A stretch of 64,000 bases of DNA, from the NCBI RefSeq assembly GCF_020536995.1, contig NC_068359.1, positions 79,683,867 to 79,747,866 of the forward strand. Direction: 5' to 3'. Position numbers and translations under genes: made by a program. This document shows, piece by piece, positions 23,848 through 37,150 of this stretch. Source of the DNA: Dreissena polymorpha. Taxonomy: Eukaryota > Mollusca > Bivalvia > Myida > Dreissenidae. How positions within the stretch are numbered: position 1 is the stretch's first letter; every line of letters starts with the position of its first letter. The notes beneath the pieces were generated by a model. The model made no database searches and had not been told where the DNA came from. It was given only the letters and a program-made list of their open reading frames with translations.

Positions 23848-24173
23848 CAGTGCCGGTTTAGCACCGTGAAGGCCCATAGACCGTGAATTTTTTGGGGTCC
23901 ATGCCTCAGACCCCTATAGTCGGCATAAGGCCTACTACAGCCTACAGTGCCCAGTCGATGTCATTCGATTAATATAGCCTACCTGTAACATGGCTGGCAA
24001 GACATTAAATGTGACAATTACTTTTATACGTATAAAATCCATTTTAATACCGTAATGTTTAGTACTGCGAGAAAACCGTGTTACAGGCTTAGACAGTAAA
24101 TAAAAAACTTTCGTCTATCATGGGTCCCTAAAAGTCGCGGGGCCAACTATGCAAAATGGGTAATCCGGGACTG
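23848..24173. mobile_element. hAT-like MITE with CAGTGCCGG ends
   Basis: Left end CAGTGCCGGTTTAGCAC and right end GGGTAATCCGGGACTG form imperfect inverted repeats of the classical hAT type, with a GGCCC-rich subterminal part on both sides. The 8-bp flanks GGTATGTG and TATATGTG agree at six positions. Confidence 0.7.
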
Positions 24174-24805
24174 TATATGTGTATGAGATCGCACATAGAA
24201 CATGCAATATTGTTGATGCACGGTAGTTAAAAGCGGTTGTGGTTTAATCCAATACATTAGATCTCCAAACAGTTGTGTATTGGCCGATACATAATCGTAC
24301 AGAAAATCATTTTGAAACTACGTTATGTCGTGCTTTATTGATATATCGACACGATTCAAGTTGCAACTTTTTACGATCCATACATACTTTGAAGCACAAT
24401 ATATTGGGCTTGGTATCATACGCGAATTTTTGTTAAAATAAATCTACGCACACATGCATGTTGAATTGGAGAGTAATTTAAACCGGTGCTTATTCAAGCT
24501 TAACGATGAAAAATAATTGTAACAAACGCATTATTTGCTCTTGCGTCATTTTTACTATTTGTTATACCATCGCCTCTGTTCGATTTGACATGTTTCTAAA
24601 TATTTAACGTTCTTTATATTACGTGTAATGGAAATGTGGGAAATACCCATGCCTATTATGAACTGTTTAAACGAGATCGTAATTTAATTCAAACGAACGC
24701 AATATCGTTCTATTATGAATGTTTATTTTTTCCATTTTTCATGTAACGTATAAAGTGACGTGTTCGTGTGTTCTTTTGATTAATTAAAATTTCATACGTA
24801 GATAG
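24174..24805. other. Unique flank left of the giant foldback element
   Basis: AT-rich DNA with no recognised feature; it ends in the left target-site copy at 24,806. Confidence 0.5.
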
Positions 24806-24816
24806 TCTCAGATTCA
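24806..24816 (+). repeat. Left target-site duplication of the foldback element
   Basis: TCTCAGATTCA, identical to 46,539-46,549. Only 9 bp (CTCAGATTC) are unambiguous because the outer A/T pair could belong to the inverted repeat. Confidence 0.85.
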
Positions 24817-27800
24817 TGGAGAGTAAGTTGGTTCCTTTTTCCTAGTTCCTTATTCCTTATTCGAATAAGGAATAAGGAACAGTTCCTTATTCCTTATTCA
24901 CGATTTCTTATTCGAATAAGGAATAAGTAACAGTTCCTTATTCCTTATTCACGCTTAACATATTTGACTAAGCTTTTTAAGAAAAATAATGCAATCAATT
25001 CTTAATTTAATCAAAACTAAATAACAAGAATACATTTAATTTGTGTATAACGATACATATTCATGTTTCTTCTTAGCGGTTTAATAGGATTTCTTGTATA
25101 ACCCGAGCCGGCATTATCTACTTCGAATTCTAGCTTCAAATCAACCAAACCTTAAGCCTGTATACTTATTTAACGTTTATGTGATATAAAAATGCAATCT
25201 AGTACATTTCCTAATATTTGTTTTCATTTAAACTCCATTTCCTTTTTCGCGGCCGAATACGGAAAAGGGAACCAGTTCCTTATTCCTTATTCATTCCTTA
25301 TAAGGAGCCTGCATTTTCTTACTTAAACATCTATGACATTGATAAAAATTGTTCAACATATACATGAACATCATTATATACATGTATATACATAGGTTGG
25401 ATATTTAAAATACATATATCAATACATTTCTACTAAGTTTTAAGTTATGATAAACCAGTTCCTTTTTCAGTTTGAATAAGGAATAAGGAACTGCTTCCCT
25501 ATTCCTTATTGAAATCGAATAAGGAACTGGAATGTTCTTACTATAAATGATAAATCAAAATCGAATAAGGAACGGCATTTTCTTACTAAACAAAAACATA
25601 AATAGGAATCAATGAGATCAATAAATCAATGAAAATCACTGTAAATATAGGTTGGGTATAACACATATTTATTGAGGTACATTTCTACTTATTTTAGTTT
25701 ACTTATAACCCAGTTCCTTATTCGATTTCAATGAGGAATAAGGAACTGATTCCTTATTCCTTATTCAAATCGAATAAGGAACTGCCATTTTCTTGCCAAA
25801 AAAGATAAATTAAAGTGAACCAAAGAGCTCAATACATCAATGAAAATCATTATTAATGTAGATTGGGCATCAAAAATATGTATTATAGTACATGTCTTCT
25901 TTTTTTTATTTAATTTTAGCTTAGTACCGTACATGTCTACTTTTTTTATTTAATTATAGCCTAATTCCTTATTCGGTTTGAATAAGGAATAAGGAACTGA
26001 TTCCTTATTCCTTATTCAAATCGAATAAGGAACTGGCGATTTCTTAATTAAAAATAAGTGAAAATGAATCACTGAGATCAATAAATCATGAAAACCACTG
26101 TTAATGTAGGTTGGGTATAACAAAATAGCTATTGAAGTACATTTCTACTTAGTTTCATTTAATTATAACCCAGTTCCTTATTCGATACTCAGCTATCGGA
26201 TAGTCTTGGCCAAAGGTAAGGTCCAGATAAAACTTCAAAAAATGTATCAGAGATATAAATTAAAAAAAAAACTCACATTTAACATAGCCAATAATTACGA
26301 ATATAAAGCTGCGCTATGATAGAATGATCCGAATTAAAGTATCCGAAATTATGGCCTCTGAATAAGGAATTAGTAATAAGTTAGTTCCTTATTCGGAAGC
26401 CCGTATTTCGGACAATCACTTTCAGATATTTTATTTTTTAGATGTGTGTGTGTGTGTTATTTAAGCTTGATTATGTTATATGGATGTATTCTGTCACATT
26501 TCTATTGTATATTCTATTTGACGAAATACGCTGAAAACAAATATTATTAAGACGATATTAAGGAAATGGCATTGTTCTACTCAAACATAAATTAAAATTT
26601 ACCAAAGAATACTAAATGTCAATGAAATGATGGTACATGTAAAAAAATATTTATTGAAATACATTGCTGCTTAGTTTTATTTAATGAGAATCCAGTTCCT
26701 TATTCGGTTTGAAATAGGAATAAGGAACTGGCTCCTTATTCCTTATTCAAATCAAATAAGGAACTGGCGATTTTTTAATAAAAAAATAAATGAAAATGAA
26801 CCAAAGAGACCAATAAATCAATGACAATCATTGTTTTTTACGTTGTGTATCCAAAACATTAACTGCAGTACATTTCTACTTTTTATTTATTTAATTATAA
26901 CCCAGTTCCTTATTCGATTTCAATAAGGAATAAGGAACTGGTTCCTTATTCCTTATTCGAATCGAATAAGGAACTTCCATTTTCTTACAAAAAACAACAA
27001 CAATAAATCAATAAAAATCATTGTAAATGTAGGTTGGGTATCGCACATATGTATTCTTGTACATTTCTACCTAGTTTTTATGTGTAATGATGACCAGTTT
27101 CTTTTTCGCGGGTGAAAAATGACAAAGTAACCAGCTGCACTAACTCAGAAAAATAGGACTGGTAACCACCGATACCAGCGCCATTTTGTCGCGTCCCACG
27201 ATCTTTTATTGTGTGCCATTATTGAAGGTCGCCGGATGTACGGATGCATCCAAGATCGGAAAGACGCGTTTTCGGAGATATAAAATGCATTTTAATATAT
27301 AAACACTCAATAAAAGCTTGTATACGCATTTGTTTTTTTTATGGAAAAACAAAATAAGTAGGCATCTCGATGAAACTTTCCATACTACTAGAGGCACCTG
27401 GCCGCTGCTTCCGGTGCATTATCGCCTGTATGTTGACGTCAGAGACGTCGAAAAGACGACAACGATGTACGAAATATTGGCATTCGGTACGAATACAGAG
27501 CGCAACTGTGACGCTAAGATCTGCGAGGGACTGTTTACCATCGAGGCCATCGCCGTTTTGTAGATCCCACGGCCGTTTTGTAGATCCCACGGCCATTAAT
27601 CGTGTGACGAGGTTTAAAGTCGCCGGATGTATCGTTGGTCTGCATGAGCGAGAAAACGCGTATTCGCACTAAAACAAATCTACGAAGAAAACACTAGTAC
27701 AGCTAGTATTCGCGCAGGTGTTTGAATATTAAATAAAATAAAATATTCAGGCCTCTCAATTAAATTTTACAGTCGACTAGTGCTTCCGGTGCAGTCTTGC

Positions 27801-30800
27801 TTTAATGGTGACGTGTTGAAATCCCTTTAAATCCTTAATCATATCCCTTCGTAACCGTTAACGTATGAGAACGGAATGAGCTATCTAAAACATGCATAGT
27901 AATGAGATATCGTATAGTCTTGGCCCAAGGTAAGGGTCAGATAGAACTTAAAGAACTGTATCAGAGATATAAATAAAAATCTTACATTAAACATAGACAA
28001 TAATAACGAATATAAAGGATGCGGTATGCGAGAATGATCCGAATGTAAGTATCCGAAAGTATAGCCTCCGAATAAGGAATTGAGTAATAAGTTAGTTTCT
28101 TATTCGGAAGCCTGTATTTCAGACGATCACTTTCGGATTTTTTATTTTTTAGATGTTGTGTGTGTTATTTAAGCTTGATTATGTTATATGGATGGATTCT
28201 GTCACATTTCTATTGTATATTATATTTGACGATACACGCTGAAAACAATTATTATGAAGACTGTAATAAAGAAATGGAATTGTCTTACTAAAACATAAAT
28301 TGAAATTAACCAAAGAATACTAAATGTGATAAAATAAACATGGTATATGTAGGTTCGAAAATAAAAATATTTATTGCAATATATTGCCACTGAGTTTTAT
28401 TTAATAAAAACCCAGTTCCTTATTCGGTTTGAATAAGGAATAAGGAACTGGTTCCTTGTTCCTTATTCAAATCGAATAAGGAACTGGCATTTTCTTATTA
28501 AACAACTTAATTCAAATGACCCAAAGAAACTAATAAATCAATGAAAAGTATTTAAATGTAGGTTGGGTATCAAAAACTGTAATTGCAGTACACTGTTCTT
28601 CGTTTTTTATAATGATATCCCAGTTCCTTATTCGGTTTGAATAGGGAATAAGAAACTGGTCCCTTATTCCTTATTCAAATTGAATAAGGAACTAGCATTT
28701 CCTTGCTTATTGAATAAATTAAAACAAACCAAAGAGACCAATTTATCAATGAAAATCATTGTTTATATAGGTTGGGTATCAAAATATGTAAGGCATTACA
28801 TTTCTTCTTCGGTTTTTGTTAAATGATAACCCAGATCTTTTTTTGCTACCGAATAAGGAAAAAGTAACCAGTTGGACTTACATCGCAAAAATAGGACTGG
28901 TTATCAAAAAGACCAGCGCCATTCTTTTGGTTCTCGCGACCTTTAATCGTGCGCTAATGTTTAATGTCACCGGATATACCGCTGGCATCCAAGATTGAGA
29001 TAACGCGTTTTCAGTGATAGTTAGTCTATTTAAAAAGAAACACTCAATAACAGCTTGAGTACGCTTTTTTTTTAAATTGAAAAACAAAATACAGAGGCAT
29101 CTCGACGAAACTAAACAGACATCTAGAGTCACCTGGGCCGCTGCTTCCGGTGCAGTCCCGCTTTTATGGTGACGTCAGTGACGTCGCACTGACGACAACG
29201 CTGTACAACCTATTGGCATTCGGTTCAAATACAGAGCGCAATTATGACGCTTAAAACGGCGAAGGACTATTAACCATCGAGACCATCGCCGTTTTTTTAG
29301 GAACCCTGGTCAATAATCGTGTGCCGAGTTTGAAGGTCCTCGTATGTACCGTTGGTCTGCATGAGCGAGAAAACGTGTATTCGCACTCAAACAAATCTCT
29401 GAAGAAAAACACTTGTACAGCTAGTTTGCGCGCAGGTTATTGAATAATAAATAAAATGTTGAGGCATCTCGATGGAACTTTCCAGTCTACAAGAGACCGA
29501 TGCTTCTGGTGCAGTCTTGGTTTTATGGTGACGTGTTGAAATCTCTTAACATCCTTAATCATATCCCTTCGTAACCTTTTACGTATGAGAACGGAATGAG
29601 ATATCTAAAACATGCTTAGAAAAGAGATTTCGTGTAGTCTTGGCCAAAGGTAAGGGTCAGACAAAACTTAAAGAACTGTATCAGAGATATAAATAAAAAA
29701 TCTTACATTAAACATAGCCAATAATAACAAAAATAAAGCTGCACTATGCGAGAATGATCCGAATGTAAGTATCCGAAAGTATAGCGTCTGAATAAGGAAT
29801 TGAGTAATAAGTTAGTTCCTTATTCGGAAGAGCGATTTCGGATAATCACTTTCGGGTATTTTATTTTATAGATGCTGTGTGTGTTATTTAAACTTGATTA
29901 TGTTATATGGATGTAATCTGTCACATTTCTATTGTTTATTCTTTTTGACGATACACGCTGAAAACATGTATTATGAACACGATAATTAGGAAATAGAATT
30001 GTCTTACTCAAAGATAAATTAAAATTAACCAAAGAATACTAAATGTCAATGAAAATCATGGTATATGTAGGTTCGAAATTAAACATATTTATTGCAATAC
30101 ATCGTTACTGAGTTTTATTTAATGAAAACCCAGTTCCTTATTCGGTTTGAATAAGGAATAAGGAACTGGTTCCTTGTTTCTTTTTCAAATCGAATAAGGA
30201 ACTGGCATTTTCTTATTAAACAACTTAATTTAAATGAACCAAAGAAACCAATAAATCAATGAAAAGCATTTTACATTTAGGTTGGGTATCAAAAACTTGA
30301 ATTGCAGAACATCTGTACTTAGTTTTATATAATGATATCCCAGTTCCTTATTCGGTTTGAATAGGGAATAAGGAACTGGTTCCTTATTCCTTATTCAAAT
30401 CGAATAAGGAACTGGCATTTCCTTGCTAAACAAACCAATTAAAATGAACCAAAGAGACCAATTAATCAATGAAAATCATTGTAAATATAGGTCGCGTATC
30501 AAAATATGTATTGCAGAACATTTCTTCTTCGGTTTTTGTTAAATGATAAGCCAGTTCCTTTTTTGCTTCCGAGTAAGGAAAAGTAACCAGTTGGACTAAC
30601 ATCGTAAAAATAGGACTGGTTATCAAATAGACGAGCGCCATTTTTTTTTTGGTTCTCGCAACCTTTATTTTCCGCGCCAATGTTTAAGGTCACCGGATAT
30701 ACCGTTGGCTTCAAGATCGAGATAACGCGTTTTCAGTGATAGAAAATCTATTTAATTAGAAAAACACTCAATAAGAGCTTGAGAACGCATTTTTCTTTAA

Positions 30801-32200
30801 ATTGAATAAAAAAACGGAGGCATTCCTACGAAACTTTCCAGACTACAAGAGGCATCAGGGCCGCTCCTTCCGGTGCAGACATTTTTTATGGTGACGTCAG
30901 TGATGTCGCACTGACGACAACGCTGTTCGCAATTTTGGCATTCTGTTCGAATACAGAGCGCAACTGTTAAGCTAAAAACGGCGAAGGACTCTCAACCATT
31001 GAGACTATCGCCGTTCTTTAGATACCACGGTCAATAATCGTGTGCCGAGGTTGAAGGTCGCCGTATTTACCGTTGGTTTGCACGAGCGAGAAAACGCGTA
31101 TTCGCATTTAAACAAATCTATGAAGAAAAAACACTATAACAGCAAGTTTGCGCGCAGGTGTTTGAATGTTAAATAAAATAAAATGTTGAGGCATCTCGAT
31201 TGAACTTTCCAGTCTACTAGAGACATCTGGACCGCTGCTTCCGGTGCAGTCTTGCTTGTATGGTGACGTGTTGAAATCTCTTTGCATCCTTAATAATATC
31301 CCTTCGTATTCGTTTACGTATGAGAACGGAATGGGATGTCTAAAACATGCTTTGTAATGAGATACCGTATAGTCTTGGCAAAAGGAAGGGGTCACATAAA
31401 ACTTCAAGAACTGTATCAGAGATAGAATAAAAAATCTTACAATAAACATAGCCAATAATAACGAACATAAAGCTGCGCTCTGCAAGAATGATCCGAATGT
31501 AATTATCCGAAGTTAAAGCATCTGAATAAGGAATTGAGTAATAAGTTAGTTCCTTATTCGGAAGCCTATATTCCGAACGGTCACTTTCGGATATTTATTT
31601 TTTTTGATGCTGTGTGTGTAATTTAAGCTTGCTTATGTAATATGGATGTATTCTGTCACATTTCTATTTTATATTCTAGTTGACGATACTGAAAACAAGT
31701 ATTATGAAGACGATAATAAGGAAATGGCATCGTCTTACTCAAACATAAATTAAAATAAACCAAAGAATACTAAATGTCAAAGAAAATCAAGGTATAAAGA
31801 TGAAGGTTGGAAATAAAAAAATATATATTTATTGCAATTCATTGCTACTGAGTTTTATTTAATGATAGCCTAGTTCATTATTCAGTTTGAATAATGAATA
31901 AGGAAATGGCTCCTTTTTCCTTATTCAAATCGAATAATAAAGGAAGTGGCATTTTTTAAATAAAAAATACAAATAAAATGAACCAAAGAAGCCAATAAAT
32001 CAATGAAAAGCATTTAAAATGTAGGTTAGGTATCAACATCATTAATTGCAGTACATTTCTACTAAGTTTAATTTAATGATAACCCATTTGCTTACTCGGT
32101 TCGAATACAGAGTGCAACTGTTACGCTAAGAACGGCGAAAAACTGTTCACCATCGAGGCCATTTCCGTTTTGTAGATCCGAATAATCGTGTGCCTAGGTT
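24817..32200. repeat. Left arm of the foldback element
   Basis: A chain of palindromic cores of the form CCAGTTCCTTATTCGATT ... AATCGAATAAGGAACTGG, each about 75 bp and separated by AT-rich spacers with GGTTGGGTAT and AATCAATGAAAATCA. Three longer blocks (about 27.1, 28.9 and 30.6 kb) hold CGCGTTTTC, CTGCTTCCGGTGCAGTC and TGACGTCA motifs and recur every roughly 1.73 kb. The mirror image of this order is found in the right arm. Short reading frames here are repeat by-products. Confidence 0.85.
24845..24880. repeat. Left terminal 36-bp perfect palindrome
   Basis: GTTCCTTATTCCTTATTC followed by its exact complement, centred on TTCGAA. The mirror copy is at 46,475-46,510. It is 28 bp inside the element end and followed by further partial copies. 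Confidence 0.9.
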
Positions 32201-34076
32201 CGTACAAACTTAATTAAACACTTGATCTGGGGAATATTTAGTACGTAATAAAATGCGACACAATTTTGATTAGTTAAGGAAAAAAAAAAATCATTATTTT
32301 GCTATCCACACTTCATCCGAAACAATTAAACATTTTTGTTTGTGACCAATCATTTTCCTTTATATTTGACTGTTGTTTATTGGAAAATATAATTGATTTA
32401 AAATGGGTACGTCACAGTGTCAATCACACAGTACATCGTTGTGAAAGTAAATTGACATTTTGTTAGTTGGTTATATAAGCAAATCAATAGACGTTATTAA
32501 AATATGTTTCGTTTTCTATTCTAACTGTAATTGGCAGATACTAGGTAATAACTTATTAACCACCTCGTACAACCTAGAATTTGGCTTGTCTCTGCTTTGC
32601 TTTTACACCTGAGAACTAAACTTCATTTACTACTTGCGTATTTGATACCACTTCTGTATTCCAGAAACACACATTCGGATGGTCGATACCTAAGCCAGCT
32701 ATAAATAAAGAGTCGAAATGGTTACGGCCATTGACATGGACTTTGTCCCTTATTCATGTTAAGAAATAACTGATTAAGAGTTGTTTATTTAATCTCTGAA
32801 GTTGACGGAAGAACTAACGTGAAAAAAAGAGAATCATACTAAAAAGGTGAAAGCAAATAAAATGATTCCAAAACAGATTTGGTATATGTTTACTGTTAAA
32901 GTAAGCATACCCCGATCGGTTTGAATATGCATGTGATTAATTATTATAATGCCGCGAAAAAGTAAACTAAACAATACTGAATATTACTAGGTAGAAATAT
33001 ATAAGAAATATTTTCTATGCACATGTCTACATGTTTGTCATATTTATAATTCACAGTTGGAAGGCGAACAACCCCGTTGTAAGTTTGAAATTGTCGTTCC
33101 TTTTTCCATAGACTTATTTCACAACGGATGAAGAACACGCAATATTTAAGACTTAAATAATACACATGTACGTTAGAATAAATAATTTTGAAACAAATAA
33201 CTTTAAACATTTTTTTTCTTTAATGGTTCATCTTATTTCATTTCATATCATCAGATGAAACATGTGTCTATAGAGAATTTCCGCGCCTCTCGGTTGTTTG
33301 GCCACAGGTTGCAGTAAATATTTCGGATTATGCAGCCATGATCTTTTTGTTAAGCACTACACATATAAAATCCGGGACTGATAAAAAAGTAAGCATTTAT
33401 TGACTGGTCAAAACAGACCTATCACAGATTGAGCTGTGCTTCGTAAAAAAACAACAACAACAACACTAAGAACGCTAGCCCATTTTATTCACCAATGGAC
33501 TTAGTTTCTTCACACAATAAAGGTCGATATGGTATGTAATTTTGAAAGAATTATAAATCAGCCAGCTTTTGTACCAGTAGATTTGTGTTTTTGTTCCGCA
33601 AAAGCTAGCTTATTTCAGGATACGTAAATTGACAGGTGCAAGAAATAATAACAAAGCAGACATATAGAAAATAAGTGTAATGTTGTTATATATATGCAAC
33701 GCTAATAATATATAAAAATATATTTATATATATACATGAGGCATACCTTCAAACATACCCGTATGTGTTTTTCAAAATTAAATATTAAACCCGACAGTGC
33801 TGTAAGGTTTGAAAATTTGATAAATACTATTACCTTACGCAGTTCAGCAATAACTTTAACCAAAAGCATACATTGTTAAGAAATTAAGCAACATCGGTAA
33901 AATGTCGAATCATACAGCTTTATAAAGATTGAACACTTAAAAATGGTTTGGAGATTTATACACTTCAAAGAAAAAAACACTATTCGGCAATCATATAAAC
34001 CATATCTGATAATTACTATAGTGTAACCAATAACACACAACAGAATTTGTCAAAATATAAAGCGAAAATTACAGCA

Positions 34077-34690
34077 ACAAGAGCTCCATGATCGGAGACT
34101 TTTGCCCCCAACAGGGTCTTGACACAGGGTTTTCTGCAACAAAACTGACCATAAATGTTAATCTTATCATATTAGTTTGACTAAGCCACTTTAATTAAAC
34201 CTTATGTCACAGTGACCTTGACCTTTAAACTAGTGACCCAATTTCAATCGAGGCCATCTACTGTCCAACGCCAATGCACAAGGGAAGTATCACGACAATC
34301 GGTCAATTCGTTGACGAGATATTGATCGGAAACAATTTTCAAACTTAGAATGACTGAACTTAACCTTTAACCTTATAACCCCAATATCAATCAGGGCCAT
34401 GTACTGTCCAACGCCAATGCACAACGGAAGTATCAAGACAATCGGTCAATTTGTTGACGAGTTTTTGATCGGAAACAATTTTCAAACTTAGTGTGACTGA
34501 CCTTGACCTTTGACCTTGTAACCTAATTATCAATATGGGTCATCTTCTGTCCAAGACTAAAGTACATGTGAAGTATCAAGCCAATGGGTCAAACCGTACA
34601 CAAGTTATTGATCGCAAACAAACTGGTCTACCGACTGACATTTAGCAAAACAATATAACCCCTCTTCTTCAAAGGGGGGCATAATAAAAC
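34077..34690 (+). mobile_element. Pearl/Helentron-like element with three core units
   Basis: The left end AACAAGAGCTCCATGATCGG is followed by three roughly 150-bp units (GTGACCTTGACCTTT; CAATGCACAAGGGAAGTATC; ATTGATCGGAAACAA). The terminal hairpin is CCCCTCTTCTTCAAAGGGGG. It sits in the spacer of the giant foldback element, so it either inserted there later or was carried along. Confidence 0.8.
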
Positions 34691-36224
34691 TAAACAAGAA
34701 ATGTCGCAGTTGCCCTCGAAGTTTCCTTTTCTCGTTAGAGTAACTTGAATTTTTCTACAACACATTCATTACAATATATATATATTTCTGTAAAATATAC
34801 AGTTACATAAACTGGCAAGTGCTTTCATTTATAGAAAATAAAGGGTTGCTGTGTTTAATGTTAGATAGAAAACCACAAAGCCATTTTTGGCCATCATTCG
34901 TTAGTTTGTTTAAAGATGGGCAAGTATAAAATGCAACTAATTGGCAGTACACACATTCAAACTCTTTGTTGTTTCTTTATGTACCACAAATATGGGGAAT
35001 AAATGGTTAAATTTTGACTGAAATACCAAACATTTCTGAGTAGTTCCAAACTTGAAAGACTGAAAACTGTGCAGACAAAGTGAACATCTGGCGAGAGTAG
35101 TGTAAATTATATTGAGAGGTTTGTGTTAGATAAGTACATTGTAATGACAGTTTAGACAGAAATTTGTCATAACAGTTTAAACAGAAATTATGCATCATAC
35201 ATACTCAAAAAATCAAAACATTACCATATTATACAACATTATAATTAAAGGCATTCAAACCATGACAACAATTTACAAACAAACAAATATACTTTATAAA
35301 GCATTTGTAAGTAATTACAAATAGGAAGATCATTACCAACATGGTGTAAGTTATCATATAAAATGGTAGTAAAGTTTTCGAAACATTTAATCACAAAAAG
35401 GCTAAAAGGCTCTTATCTGTGAACCAAATAAATAAAACATTGCTTAGCTGGAAATCTACAGAAGCTTTCACTATAGCCTTATAAACATAACTGAACTGCC
35501 CCTGGCTGCCATGTTTTTCATATTACCCAAACTGTTTTGGAACTCGACCAAGATATCATTAGAACAAATATTCCTAATTTAATGATGATCCGGCTAGATT
35601 GTGATTTCTATAGTTTTCACATGGTTTAACTATAGTCATATAAGCTAATTTTCCCCGCCTCCTGAATGCTATTTTTATTAACAAACCGGCACCATTTGTT
35701 AAATTAGTCAAGATATTGCTAAAACAAAACAATTGTATAACATGAAGACACTTTAATTAGTAAAACAATAACAATCCTGTTAAAGTACGGGGAATACCTT
35801 TATAACTTGATATATGATGATATTATTTTAACAATTCACATCATTTTAAGTCATTTTATTGTGAAATTCACCTGTGACAAATGATAACATGAAGTTAAAT
35901 ATGATTACAGTATAAGAAAGTCAAAGTCGTGTTGACAACTCTTCACAATTTAACATCATGGCAATATGTGCTTGTTCCTTGAATCAAGCATTTAGTCCTA
36001 CTTTGGCTTTTACTTTCGCAGACAATATGCAATTAATAAGAATATACTTAACACAGAAATATCGAGTCTGTATACAAAAAGGAGCATCTACAAGCAATCA
36101 TGTCTTTTAATAACAAAACATGTGTACACAGTACAAACATTAAGTGTTACAGATCTGAAGCTGGAATGACTTATCATGATTATTTAAGCTCAAATGTACA
36201 TGTTTAAATGTAGTATTAACAAGA

Positions 36225-36370
36225 GATGTGTTTGTCAGAAACACAATGCCCCCTATTTGAACTTTGACCTTGAAGGATGACCTTGACCTCGACCTTTCAC
36301 CACTCAAAATGTGCAGCGCCATGAGATATACATGCATGCCAAATATCAAGTTGCTATGATCAATATTGCA
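36225..36370 (+). mobile_element. 5' fragment of a pearl/Helentron-like element
   Basis: AACAAGAGATGTGTTTGTCA followed by CACAATGCCCCCT and GACCTTGACCTCGACC, the typical left part of a widespread bivalve repeat. The terminal hairpin is missing. Confidence 0.65.
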
Positions 36371-36410
36371 AAAGTTGGTAGATATCGACTAAGGCTACCT
36401 GAATATACCA

Positions 36411-37150
36411 GATATCCTGAACTAGACATCAGTAATATTGTCATGTATATTGTATTAGGGTAGAAAAATGGACACTTTGACCCCCCTTAGCCCACCCCCA
36501 CACCAATATGTAGGTTAAAGTATTTTTTTCGCTTCGGCATACAAATAAAAATAATTTTGCTAAGTTTGAAGCAGCCATGACCGAGTTTGGTAACTTTAAA
36601 AATTAAAAAGAACATACCTGCCTAAAAAAATCTCATTTTTGACGAGGGTTCCCTACTTTGACACACCCTATTTCGACCCCAGGGCACAACTAAACCCCAA
36701 TGCGCACATCAATGTGTTCGTGGTACTTTGAACTAACGGAAAAGAAAGACATGCGACACCTATGGCTAGGGTGTTATAATATTTCAATACCAAACAGGCC
36801 AGCAAACAGTATAATGTTAGTGCAAATTCGGTATTTCGGACCCCTATCAAACATCTTTCAACTTTTCCTGATTATGTTTTCGATTTTACTTTAAATTCAC
36901 CAACGTTTACTCAAATAATACTAAATAAAAATATATTTCGATAAAAAAAATCACACAATTTTATCAAAATGTCCTATTAAGGCCCAAAAACCACCTTAAG
37001 AACGCACGTGGCGCGCTTAATTTCCCACCCTTTCCCCCGGGCCGACCCGTGAGCTTACTCCCGGGCCGACCCCTTCCAAAATATACCAAATATTCTGGCT
37101 ATAGACATCAGAAATATAGTACAGTATATTGTATAATGGTAGAACAAATG
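36411..37150 (+). repeat. Direct repeat pair near the inner end of the right arm
   Basis: AATATACCAGATATCCTG ... GACATCAGTAATAT ... ATATTGTATTAGGGTAGAA (36,411-36,472) and AATATACCAAATATTCTG ... GACATCAGAAATAT ... ATATTGTATAATGGTAGAA (37,080-37,150). The 600 bp between contain CCCGGGCCGACCC twice. Confidence 0.7.

Larger units (their letters stand above)
32201..37149. other. Central spacer of the foldback element
   Basis: About 5 kb of AT-rich DNA between the arms. No transposase or other conserved protein can be read; the longest frames are under 90 codons. It contains a Helentron-like insertion (34,077-34,690), a fragment of another (36,225-36,370) and a direct repeat pair at 36,411-36,472 and 37,080-37,150. 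The remainder, including 32,201-34,076 and 34,700-36,220, shows nothing I can name. Confidence 0.55.
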
